This document shows, piece after piece, positions 1-7,630 of a DNA stretch of 64,000 nucleotides (its first letter is position 1; each line of letters starts with the position of its first letter). Location of the stretch: contig MKRJ01000042.1 in assembly GCA_001896885.1 (NCBI GenBank), positions 1 to 64,000 on the forward strand. The letters run 5' to 3'. Made by a program: the position numbers and the translations under genes. The notes beneath the pieces were generated by a model. The model was not told where the DNA came from. It searched no databases and was given only the letters and a program-made list of their open reading frames with translations. This DNA comes from Rhizobiales bacterium 65-79. Lineage in GTDB: Bacteria; Pseudomonadota; Alphaproteobacteria; Rhizobiales; Rhizobiaceae.

Positions 1-74
1 GTGGGTTCAAACATGGGTCACTTCTCAATGGAAAAACCGCCCAATCCCGGGTCAGTTCTCGGCGGAAATCAACA
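1..74 (-). mobile_element. Terminal end of an IS21-family insertion sequence (rest outside window)
   Basis: Read on the minus strand, the element tip starts TGTTGATTTCCGCC at position 74 and runs out of the window at 1. Two related 20-bp repeats lie at 49-68 and 15-34. On the plus strand they read GGGTCAGTTCTCGGCGGAAA and GGGTCACTTCTCAATGGAAA, spaced 34 bp apart. Multiple internal terminal repeats of this kind, with a TG tip, are typical of IS21 ends upstream of istA. No transposase is visible, so the family call rests on the end sequence alone. The tip lies inside an integrase-like reading frame. Confidence 0.65.
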
Positions 75-1011
75 CTTGGAAACGGCGGTAATCCGTCCCG
101 CCGGATATAATAATACGCTGGACCCATTCCAGGATTTCTTCACGTTCCTTGGGAGGGCGGCGGTCGAAGTCGTCGGGCAGATGCCAGGCGAAGCGGCGGC
201 GCTGCGAAGGCGTTATGTCAATCGGTCGATGTCCGGTGGTAGCCCGTGCAGGGTGAGCCAGCTTCGCCTTGAAGTAGCCTTCCGGCAGGCGGTACCTTCT
301 CTCTATGCGGCCAAGAATCTCGAAACTGGAAACGGAGCGAGGGGCTTTCGTCCCTTGGAGCCAGGTGAGCAAAGTCCTACGGTCGAAGTTCTCGTTAGCC
401 TGAGAAACCGCTCGATACAGATGCCAGCATGTATCCCCATGACGCTCCATATGGAGCTTCAGCGCATCCGTGATGCTTTCCGGCTCTTCCCATATGGTCC
501 AGAGCGGTTCCGGAAATTCGATGATTGGTTTCGGTTTCATGCCCCGCTTGCGGCGCGACACAGCGTTCGCAGGTTCGGAAGCAGAAACCTTCGGCTTGAC
601 CGCGTGCGCTGAATGAATCTCAGGGGCCGCTGACAACCTTGATTTGCCAGATATTGAACGATGCCGTCGTACGTTCAGTCTCGTCTTATCGTTACGCTCC
701 TTACCCCGCCAGCGGCTTTGCTTGCGTTTCGCGGTCTGAGGTCCAACGAAGCGGGTTATTGCATCGATGGCTGGTGCAAGAACGCCATTCACACGTTCCA
801 GGGTCTCAATGGGAATGCCGCATTCCTGTCCGATTTCCGACCAGTCTGGCCGACTACCGCACTTCGGAGGTGACTGGCGGTCAGCGATCAGCGAATGGAG
901 ATATACCCGAAGCCGTTCGAGTTCCCGCGGGGGGAGCGTCTCGGCGACCCGCTGACGGAGAAACTGATCGATCATGCGGGGAAACGATGCCCGCCTGGCA
1001 CTCGTGGTCAT
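52..1011 (-). pseudogene. Integrase-like protein, N-terminal part, interrupted by the IS end
   Basis: This is a frame of about 319 residues starting at an ATG at 1011; an upstream in-frame ATG at 1059 is less likely. Host-derived sequence stops at 75. The last residues (VLISAEN) are encoded by the IS terminus, so the natural C-terminus is lost. The N-terminal third contains a helix-turn-helix-like stretch (DWSEIGQECGIP, about residues 55-66). Then comes a basic linker, then a conserved-looking block with motifs LKLHMERHGDTCWHLYR, GYFKAKL and WHLPDDFDRRP. I associate this block with the N-terminal region of large rhizobial tyrosine-recombinase-type proteins. No catalytic R-H-R-Y region is present, so the family call is from memory of these motifs and not secure. 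It is transcribed away from the gapR remnant. Confidence 0.5.
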
Positions 1012-1224
1012 TGTTATCTCGTCTGGAAACAACGACCCTGTGCCGCTGCCGGCCAGCATCCCTAGCCGGCAATGACCTTGGCGTCACCGGCTAAAATGGA
1101 CGGCGGAGGTGCCTGTGGAAAAGCTGCCCCCGAAAGCCCGCTCTCAATGCCTGGCCTGCGGCCAGGATCCGGGCGCTTTGCATAAACGATATCCGCTACC
1201 CAATCAGCGTCCTGCCACCTAGTC

Positions 1225-1274
1225 GCTGTCGGGGACGGCTACAGCGCTGTTGAGGGCGCGCCGCCCCCGACAGC
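1225..1274. repeat. Inverted repeat with 10-bp arms
   Basis: GCTGTCGGGG at 1225-1234 is matched by its exact reverse complement CCCCGACAGC at 1265-1274, with a 30-bp spacer. It lies directly upstream of the gapR remnant and downstream of the integrase start. It could be an old element end or a recombination core flank. No T-tract follows, so it is not an obvious terminator. Confidence 0.5.
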
Positions 1275-1326
1275 TTCACACCCAGCAGTGGCGGTGCGAT
1301 GCCTAGACGACAGATTCGTGTGGGGG

Positions 1327-1449
1327 CGAAAAGGCTTCGACACCAAGGCCGTTCGCACCATCGTGCGCCTGCGCAAGAAGGACCAGGCCGAGCGGCAGGA
1401 AGAGGAAGCGATCCTCGACCTCTACAAGGCCGCGCTCGGCATGGCCTGA
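1327..1449 (+). pseudogene. 3' remnant of a gapR/DUF2312 nucleoid-associated protein gene
   Basis: Frame 1 encodes [20 protein letters not shown] followed by [19 protein letters not shown] and a TGA at 1447-1449. This matches the conserved C-terminal half of DUF2312/GapR proteins, small alphaproteobacterial DNA-binding proteins of roughly 80-90 residues. The N-terminal coiled-coil half is absent: upstream codons in this frame encode unrelated Pro/Ala-rich sequence and no start. The break lies beside the integrase-like fragment. This suggests that integration or deletion cut the gene, or that this end was carried in as an attachment-site copy. Confidence 0.7.
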
Positions 1450-1573
1450 CAGGCGCCTCGGCGGAAAGGCGCTCCAGCCGGGCATGCTAGACTAAAGAAA
1501 TCGGCGCGGCATTTGTCGAAAGGCTAAAAGCCGATTATTCCGGAACCGCTGATGCGATTTCGGAGCATGTGAC

Positions 1574-2560
1574 ATGGAACTGCGCTGCGCGATACTCGAC
1601 GATTACCAGAACGTCGCGCTCGGCATGGCCGACTGGAGCGCGCTTGCCGGCCGGGCGAGGCTGGAAGTCTTCGCCGAGCACATCGAGCCGCAGGATCTCG
1701 CTGAAAGGCTCGCCGGTTTCGACATCGTTGTCGCCATGCGCGAGCGGACGGTCTTCGGCGCCGAACTCCTGTCGCGTCTGCCGAAACTGAAACTGCTCGT
1801 CACCACCGGCATGAACAACGCCTCCATCGACATGAAGGCGGCGGAGAGGCTCGGCATCCTCGTTTGCGGCACGCGCGGCGTGGTCGGCCCCGCCGCCGAA
1901 CTCGCATGGGGCCTGCTGCTTTCGCTGACGCGCAAAATCCCCGGCGAGGCGGCCAATCTGCGCGCCGGCGGCGAATCCTGGCAGATCTCCGTCGGCACGG
2001 GCCTGCAAGGCAAGACGCTCGGCGTCGCCGGCGTCGGCAAGCTCGGCCGGCTTGTCTGCGGCTACGGCAAGGCCTTCGGCATGGAGGTGATCGGCTGGTC
2101 GCGGAGCCTGACGGAGGAGAAGAGCCGGGAGATCGGCATCGGCTATGCGCCAAGCCTCGACGATCTCCTGCGGCGCTCCGATGTCGTCAGCCTGCAACTG
2201 ACCCTGACGAAGGAAACGCGCGGCATTATCGGCCGCCGCGAGATCGGCCTGATGCGGCCCGGCGCGATCCTGGTCAATACCGCGCGCGGCCCGCTGGTCG
2301 ACGAGGCGGCGCTTGTCGAGGCGCTGCAGGCCGGCAGGCTCGCCGGCGCCGCGCTCGATGTCTTCGACCGGGAGCCGCTGCCCTCCGACCATCCGTTCCG
2401 GACCCTGCCCAACGTGGTGGCGACGCCGCATATCGGCTACGTGACCGAGGAGACCTACCGCATCTTTTTCGGCGACGCCGCCGCCGACATCGCGGCCTGG
2501 CTCGCCGGCAAGCCGGAACGCGCGTTGAACGTGCCTGCGGCCGGGAGGCGTGCGTCATGA
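1574..2560 (+). CDS. D-isomer-specific 2-hydroxyacid dehydrogenase
   Basis: A 328-residue cytoplasmic NAD(P)-dependent oxidoreductase interconverting a 2-hydroxy acid and a 2-keto acid. The Rossmann nucleotide-binding motif (GVAGVGKLG) is near residue 150. The catalytic triad is visible: Arg in NTARGPLVDE, Glu in DVFDREPLP and His in TPHIGYVTEE. Length is normal for the family. The ATG at 1574 is used. The stop overlaps the next start by 4 bp (ATGA), so the gene is translationally coupled to the GMC oxidoreductase and likely shares a pathway with it. The substrate cannot be read from sequence; phosphoglycerate- or glyoxylate-type subfamilies are possible. Confidence 0.9.
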   Translation: MELRCAILDDYQNVALGMADWSALAGRARLEVFAEHIEPQDLAERLAGFDIVVAMRERTVFGAELLSRLPKLKLLVTTGMNNASIDMKAAERLGILVCGTRGVVGPAAELAWGLLLSLTRKIPGEAANLRAGGESWQISVGTGLQGKTLGVAGVGKLGRLVCGYGKAFGMEVIGWSRSLTEEKSREIGIGYAPSLDDLLRRSDVVSLQLTLTKETRGIIGRREIGLMRPGAILVNTARGPLVDEAALVEALQAGRLAGAALDVFDREPLPSDHPFRTLPNVVATPHIGYVTEETYRIFFGDAAADIAAWLAGKPERALNVPAAGRRAS

Positions 2561-4191
2561 GCAACGAACAGGCCCGCCAGCACGAAGGCGAATACGATTA
2601 CATCGTCGTCGGCGCCGGCTCGGCCGGCTGCGTGCTCGCCAACCGTCTTTCCGCCGATCCCAAGAACAGGGTGCTGCTGCTCGAGGCCGGCGGCAAGGAC
2701 AGCTGGCACTGGATCCACATCCCGATCGGCTATCTCTACTGCATGGGCAATCCGCGCACCGACTGGATGATGCGCATCGAGCCCGACGAAGGCCTGAACG
2801 GGCGCTCGCTCGCCTATCCGCGCGGCAAGGTGCTGGGCGGCTGCTCCTCCATCAACGGCATGATCTACATGCGCGGCCAGGCCAACGACTATGATGGCTG
2901 GCGCCAGAAGGGCAATGTCGGCTGGGGATGGGACGACGTGCTGCCCTATTTCAGGAAATCGGAGGGCAATTGGCGCAGCGCAGGCGCGTTGCACGGCGCC
3001 GGTGGCGAATGGCGGGTCGAGAAACAGCGTCTCTCATGGCCGATCCTCGACAGTTTCCGCGAGGCGGCGAAGGAACTCGGCATCCCCGAGACCGACGACT
3101 TCAACAAGGGCACCAACGAAGGCTCCGGCTATTTCGAGGTCAACCAGAAGCGCGGCATCCGCTGGAGCACCGCCAAGGCGTTCCTGCGTCCCGCCCTTTC
3201 GCGGCCGAACCTCAGGCTCGTCACCGGCGCTCTGACGGAGCGCATCGTCATGAAGGGCGGACGCGCGGTCGGCGTCGAATTCACCCATGGCGGCCATGCC
3301 GCCGTCGCCAAGGCGAAGGGTGAAGTCATCCTCGCCGCCGGCGCCATCAACACGCCGAAACTGATGGAACTCTCCGGCATCGGCAGGGGCGAGATCCTCC
3401 AGGCGATCGGCGTGAAACCGGTCAGGGAGATGCCCGGCGTCGGCGAGAACCTGCAGGACCATCTGCAGCTGCGCACGATCTACCGGCTCGGCAAGGGCCG
3501 CACCCTCAACCAGCGCGTCAACAGCCTGTTCGGCAAGGCGGCGCTCGGCCTCGAATACGCCCTCTTCCGATCCGGGCCGCTGTCGATGGCGCCGAGCCAG
3601 CTCGGCATCTTCACCAGGAGCGACCCGCGTCTCGAGACGCCCGACCTGGAATACCATGTCCAGCCCCTCTCGACCGACAAGCTCGGCGACCCGCTGCACC
3701 CCTTCCCCGCGGTGACCGCGTCGGTCTGCAATCTCAGGCCCGAAAGCCGCGGCAGCGTGCACATGGCCGAGGCCAGGGCCGACGTCCATCCGCTCATCAG
3801 GCCGAACTATCTGTCGACCCCTAACGACCGCGCGGTCGCCGTGCGTTCGCTCAGGCTGACGCGCCAGTTGATGAAGACGAAGGCGATCGCGCCCTTCGAG
3901 CCGAGCGAGATGCTGCCCGGCGAGGAATTCCAGAGCGACGAGGATCTCACCAAAAAGGCGGGCGATATCGGCACGACCATCTTCCATCCCGTCGGCACCT
4001 GCCGGATGGGCAGCGATCCGCAGGCGGTGGTCGATGCGCGTCTTCGCGTCCACGGCATCGGCGGCTTGCGCGTGGTCGACGCCTCGATCATGCCCACCAT
4101 CACCTCCGGCAACACCAATTCCCCCGTCATCATGATCGCGGAGAAGGCGTCGGAGATGATCCTCGCGGATGCACGGCAACCGGCTGCCTAG
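2557..4191 (+). CDS. GMC-family FAD-dependent oxidoreductase (choline/alcohol dehydrogenase-like)
   Basis: A 544-residue flavoprotein oxidising an alcohol or polyol. The N-terminal FAD-binding motif is VVGAGSAGCVLANRLS (residues about 15-30). GMC signature 1 follows (GKVLGGCSSINGMIYMRG), with the second signature region later (GAINTPKLMELSGIG). The C-terminal catalytic His is in HPVGTCRMG. No signal peptide is seen. The start overlaps the preceding dehydrogenase stop by 4 bp and the M20 hydrolase gene follows closely, giving a three-gene operon. An alcohol dehydrogenase and a hydroxyacid dehydrogenase together suggest stepwise oxidation of one carbon source. It is probably not true BetA, because betaine genes are absent nearby. 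Confidence 0.9.
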   Translation: MSNEQARQHEGEYDYIVVGAGSAGCVLANRLSADPKNRVLLLEAGGKDSWHWIHIPIGYLYCMGNPRTDWMMRIEPDEGLNGRSLAYPRGKVLGGCSSINGMIYMRGQANDYDGWRQKGNVGWGWDDVLPYFRKSEGNWRSAGALHGAGGEWRVEKQRLSWPILDSFREAAKELGIPETDDFNKGTNEGSGYFEVNQKRGIRWSTAKAFLRPALSRPNLRLVTGALTERIVMKGGRAVGVEFTHGGHAAVAKAKGEVILAAGAINTPKLMELSGIGRGEILQAIGVKPVREMPGVGENLQDHLQLRTIYRLGKGRTLNQRVNSLFGKAALGLEYALFRSGPLSMAPSQLGIFTRSDPRLETPDLEYHVQPLSTDKLGDPLHPFPAVTASVCNLRPESRGSVHMAEARADVHPLIRPNYLSTPNDRAVAVRSLRLTRQLMKTKAIAPFEPSEMLPGEEFQSDEDLTKKAGDIGTTIFHPVGTCRMGSDPQAVVDARLRVHGIGGLRVVDASIMPTITSGNTNSPVIMIAEKASEMILADARQPAA

Positions 4192-4213
4192 GGCGCAGGG
4201 AGTGGAGGAGCCG

Positions 4214-5365
4214 GTGTTTCTCAGCAATCAGGACGTGGCCGATCTTGTCGCCTGGCGCCGCAGGCTGCACCAGCATCCCGAACTCTCGGGCGAAGAGCGC
4301 GAGACGGCGAAGGAAGTCGAAACCTTTCTCTCCTCGACCGGTCCCGACCGTGTGTTCGCCGGTCTCGGCGGAACCGGCCTTGCGCTGATCTACGAAGGCA
4401 CCGAGCCCGGGCCCACCGTTCTCTTCCGCGCCGAACTCGACGCGCTGCCGATAGAGGAGCGCGGCGATGTCCCCTACATCTCCCGGACACCGGGCAAGGC
4501 GCATCTGTGCGGCCATGACGGCCATACCGCGACGCTTGCCGCTCTCGGCCGGGGCTTCGGCCGGAAGCGACCCGCACGCGGCCGTGTCGTCTTGATGTTC
4601 CAGCCGGCCGAGGAAACCGGGGCCGGCGCGGCCGCCGTTATCGCCGATCCGCGTTATGCCGAAGAGATCGCTCCGGACTATGCCTTCTCGTTGCACAACT
4701 GGCCGGGCATTCCGCTCGGCCATGTGGCGGTCGCGGCGGGGCCGGTGAACTGCGCCTCGCGCGGCATGAAGATCGCGCTCGACGGCAAGACGGCTCACGC
4801 CTCCATGCCGGAGAGCGGAATTTCCCCGATGATCGCCGTGTCGAAATTGATGCCGGCGCTGACGGCACTCGGCCGGGGCGACATCGCCTCGCCCGACTTT
4901 GCCCTGGTAACCGTCACCCACGCCGCCATGGGTGCGCCGGCCTTCGGGGTCGCGCCGGGCGGAGCCGAGATTTGGGTGACGCTGAGAACTCAGGTCGATG
5001 CGCGCATGGCGGCGCTTTGCGAGGCGGCGGAAGCGCTGGTCCGCCAGGAAGCGGAACAGGCGCGTCTTTCCTTCGACATCTCCTATCACGACGTCTTCCG
5101 CCATTGTGAGAACGATCCGGAAGCTGTCGCGCACCTGGCCGCGGCCATGGAGGCGGAAAAGGTGACCTATGACGGCGACGGCCTGCCGATGCGGCCATCG
5201 GAGGATTTCGGCCGCTTCGGCGACACGGCGAAATCGGCGATGTTCTTCCTCGGCTCGGGCAAGGATCACCCGGCACTACACAATCCGGACTACGACTTTC
5301 CAGACGACCTCATAACCATCGGCGCGCGGATATTCATGCGAACCGCGCGCGATTTGCTGGGCTGA
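4214..5365 (+). CDS. M20-family amidohydrolase (hippurate hydrolase/IAA-amino-acid hydrolase-like)
   Basis: A predicted 383-residue metal-dependent amidohydrolase cleaving an N-acyl amino acid or related amide. It shows the family's RRLHQHPELSGEE start region, the metal-binding LCGHDGHTA motif, FQPAEETGAGA with the catalytic Glu, LHNWPG, and a C-terminal His in DHPALHNPDYDF. The GTG at 4214 is chosen because GGAGGAG lies 5 nt upstream. Starts further upstream would overlap the GMC gene. It is the last gene of the 2-hydroxyacid dehydrogenase/GMC operon, suggesting an amide-linked substrate is opened in the same pathway. Confidence 0.85.
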   Translation: MFLSNQDVADLVAWRRRLHQHPELSGEERETAKEVETFLSSTGPDRVFAGLGGTGLALIYEGTEPGPTVLFRAELDALPIEERGDVPYISRTPGKAHLCGHDGHTATLAALGRGFGRKRPARGRVVLMFQPAEETGAGAAAVIADPRYAEEIAPDYAFSLHNWPGIPLGHVAVAAGPVNCASRGMKIALDGKTAHASMPESGISPMIAVSKLMPALTALGRGDIASPDFALVTVTHAAMGAPAFGVAPGGAEIWVTLRTQVDARMAALCEAAEALVRQEAEQARLSFDISYHDVFRHCENDPEAVAHLAAAMEAEKVTYDGDGLPMRPSEDFGRFGDTAKSAMFFLGSGKDHPALHNPDYDFPDDLITIGARIFMRTARDLLG

Positions 5366-5375
5366 GCTTACCTTA

Positions 5376-5777
5376 TCAGGTGGCCTCGAAGTTCAGCGCC
5401 ACGCCGTTGATGCAGTAGCGCAGGCCGGTCGGCGGCGGGCCATCCTCGAAGACATGGCCGAGATGGCTGCCGCAATTGGCGCAATGCACCTCGGTGCGGA
5501 CCATGCCCCAGCTCCGGTCGGAGGTCGTCTCCACCGAACCGGGCACCGGATCGTTGAAGCTCGGCCAGCCGGTGCCGCTCTCGAACTTCAGCTTGGATTC
5601 AAACAGCTTCTGGCCGCAGGCGGCGCAGGTGAACGCGCCCGCGCGCTTCTCGTGCAGTAGCGCGCATGAGCCGGCGCGTTCGGTGCCGTGCTCGCGCATG
5701 ATGTGGTACTGCTCCGGCGTCAGCCGGGCGCGCCATTCGGCATCGGTGAGGGTGAAGGGGAAGCTCTGCTGGTCCAT
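5376..5777 (-). CDS. msrB: Peptide-methionine (R)-S-oxide reductase MsrB
   Basis: A 133-residue repair enzyme reducing methionine-R-sulfoxide in oxidised proteins. The zinc site is formed by C51/C54 (CAAC) and C99/C102 (CANC). The catalytic Cys is C122 in RYCINGVALNF. The SGTGWPSF and HCANCGSHLGHVF signatures are intact. The ATG at 5777 is preceded by GGAAGGAG at good spacing, so the long upstream extension of the frame is rejected. It is convergent with the M20 hydrolase gene, 10 bp apart. Confidence 0.95.
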   Translation of the reverse strand: MDQQSFPFTLTDAEWRARLTPEQYHIMREHGTERAGSCALLHEKRAGAFTCAACGQKLFESKLKFESGTGWPSFNDPVPGSVETTSDRSWGMVRTEVHCANCGSHLGHVFEDGPPPTGLRYCINGVALNFEAT

Positions 5778-5889
5778 TTTCGCTCCTTCCATTCGGTGAT
5801 CGGCGGAACTGCTCCCAATGTATGTCCTAGGTCCAACGCACGGAAGACCGCGCCAAGGCTCGGCGTCGCGCCCGATGGTCACATCTGCG

Positions 5890-7335
5890 TCATGTGAAGA
5901 ACAGCCAGCCGGCAAAGAGGAAGGTCGGGACAAGGATCAGGACGGACCAGGCCATATAGCCGAAGAAATGCGGCATGCGTACGTCATGGCGGCGGGCGAT
6001 GGCATAGACCATGAAGTTGGGCGCGTTGCCGATATAGGAATTGGCGCCCATGAAGACCGCGCCCGACGAGATCGCCGCGAGCACGGCCGCGCCCTCCGTC
6101 ATCAGGCGATGCGGATCACCACCGGCAAGATCGAAGAAGACGAGATAGGTCGGCGCGTTGTCGAGGAACGAGGAAAGCCCGCCGGTCAGCCAGAAATAGG
6201 CGAGCGGGTTGGCCGAGCCGTCAGCGCGCGTCACCAGCGCGACCAGCGGCGCGAGCGCGCCGTTCGAGCCGGCATGCAGCATGGCCGTCACCGGGATGAG
6301 GCAGACGAAGATCGCGGCGAACAGCTTCGCCACTTCGAGGATCGGCCCCCATTCGAACCGGTTGGCGCGGCGGTATTCTTCCCGGCTGAGCGCCAGCGAC
6401 AGGAGCGCCATCGCCAGCACGATGAAGTTGCGTGCCAGATCCTGAAGCTCGAGTTCCACGCCGTGAAACGAGAACGATACGCCGGGACGCCACCACGCCG
6501 AGAGCAGGATGGCGCCGATGACGCCGGCGAGCAGGGGGACGTTGACGAGGCCGCGCAGGCGGACCTTCTTGTCCGGCGTGGGGTCCTTGATCTTCGGCAT
6601 GCCCTGTTCGCGGGCGTGGAAATACCAGTCGATGGCGAGGAAGACCGCGAGCACGATGGCCATCACCGTCGCCGTCTCTTCCAGCAGATGCTCCGTCGTC
6701 CAGAAGAAATCGACGCCGCGCAGGAAGCCGACGAAGAGCGGCGGATCGCCGAGCGGCGTCAGCGAGCCGCCTATGTTGGAGACGAGGAAGATGAAGAAGA
6801 TGACGACATGGGCGTTGAAGGGCCGGTTGTCGTTGGCGCGGATCAGCGGCCGGATCATGATCATCGAAGCGCCCGTGGTTCCGACGAAGGAGGCGAGGAC
6901 CGCGCCGATCAGAAGCAGCCCGGCATTCATCAGCGGCGTGCCGTGGATGTTGCCCGCCACCAGCATGCCGCCGGCGATGGTGAACAGCGCGAAGATCAGG
7001 ATGATGAAAGGCAGGTATTCCAGCAGGAGCGTGTGAAGCGCGGCCGTCGTGGCCAGCGAGGGCCCGGCCCAGAAGGCAAGCGGAACCAGCGCAAGCAGAC
7101 CCCAGAAGGCAGAGAACTTCCCGTAGTTCTGTTCCCAGAGATGCGGATAGAGCACCGGGCCCGTCGCGATGGAGAGAAGCAAGCCGGCGAAGGGCAGCGC
7201 CCACCAGAGCGACATGCTTTCGCCCGGCAGGCCGCCGGCCCCGGTGGCATCAGCGGCAAGGGCTGGCGAGGCCGACAAACAAAGGAAGACGAGCGCAGTG
7301 TTTCCTGCGGCCGTGCCCAGTCGTAAAAACCGCAT
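5890..7335 (-). CDS. NhaD-like sodium:proton antiporter (ArsB/NhaD superfamily)
   Basis: A 481-residue inner-membrane transporter with an N-terminal signal-like segment ending ASPALAA near residue 28. About 11-12 hydrophobic helices follow. Features of the ion-transporter superfamily include the paired re-entrant motifs VSNIGGSLTPLGDPPLFVGF and SFLDNAPTYLVFF, plus ANSYIGNAPNFMVYAIA. The ATG at 7335 has an AGGGG upstream. The usual role is Na+/H+ exchange and pH/salt homeostasis. A related anion/tricarboxylate carrier cannot be excluded. It is monocistronic, with a mosaic repeat in the gap upstream. Confidence 0.8.
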   Translation of the reverse strand: MRFLRLGTAAGNTALVFLCLSASPALAADATGAGGLPGESMSLWWALPFAGLLLSIATGPVLYPHLWEQNYGKFSAFWGLLALVPLAFWAGPSLATTAALHTLLLEYLPFIILIFALFTIAGGMLVAGNIHGTPLMNAGLLLIGAVLASFVGTTGASMIMIRPLIRANDNRPFNAHVVIFFIFLVSNIGGSLTPLGDPPLFVGFLRGVDFFWTTEHLLEETATVMAIVLAVFLAIDWYFHAREQGMPKIKDPTPDKKVRLRGLVNVPLLAGVIGAILLSAWWRPGVSFSFHGVELELQDLARNFIVLAMALLSLALSREEYRRANRFEWGPILEVAKLFAAIFVCLIPVTAMLHAGSNGALAPLVALVTRADGSANPLAYFWLTGGLSSFLDNAPTYLVFFDLAGGDPHRLMTEGAAVLAAISSGAVFMGANSYIGNAPNFMVYAIARRHDVRMPHFFGYMAWSVLILVPTFLFAGWLFFT

Positions 7336-7366
7336 CCGATGTCCCCTGTTGCGGCAGACGATCCTC

Positions 7367-7531
7367 TCAGGCCCCTCATCCGGCCGCGTAGCCTGTCCTC
7401 GGGCCGGCCAGACGCCGGACCCGGGGCGGCCACCTTCTCCTCGCCAAGGAGAATAGGACCGAGCGTCGCGGCCGGCGCTCCTCTCCCCGACGGGGAGAGG
7501 GTGGCTTGCGCAGCAAGCCGGGTGAGGGGAC
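7367..7531. repeat. RIME-like intergenic mosaic repeat
   Basis: The stretch starts CCCCTCATCCGGCC and ends CCGGGTGAGGGG, so its ends form an imperfect inverted repeat. Internal modules include GGCCACCTTCTCCTCGCC and the hairpin CTCTCCCCGACGGGGAGAG. This architecture matches the RIME-type intergenic mosaic elements of Rhizobiaceae. It lies between two divergently oriented upstream regions and encodes nothing. Confidence 0.65.
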
Positions 7532-7630
7532 GTCCACGAAATTCAATTGTCCCGCCCTTTTCGGAAAACCCTTAGACCATGACGCTCCCTTCGGGAAAAG
7601 AGCGTCCGCCGCCGCCGCGAAACGACACGA

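Larger units (their letters stand above)
1060..1573. other. Gene-poor junction region
   Basis: About 500 bp without an intact gene lie between the broken integrase and the first intact operon. It holds a short palindrome at 1150-1166 (CCTGGCC-TGC-GGCCAGG), a 10-bp inverted repeat at 1225-1274 and the 3' end of a gapR-like gene. A 35-codon frame from GTG 1115 to 1222 has a good GGAGG upstream, but nothing recognisable is encoded. Confidence 0.5.

Noticed and set aside
1115..1222. 35-codon frame from a GTG with a strong GGAGG upstream
   Set aside because: It encodes a single CxxC and no recognisable sequence, in a region of scars. Too short and unsupported to call.
5818..7326. 502-residue open frame on the plus strand opposite the antiporter gene
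   Set aside because: It mirrors the antiporter in GC-rich DNA, has an Arg/Glu-rich repetitive product and no domain, and the minus-strand gene has clear membrane helices and a ribosome-binding site.
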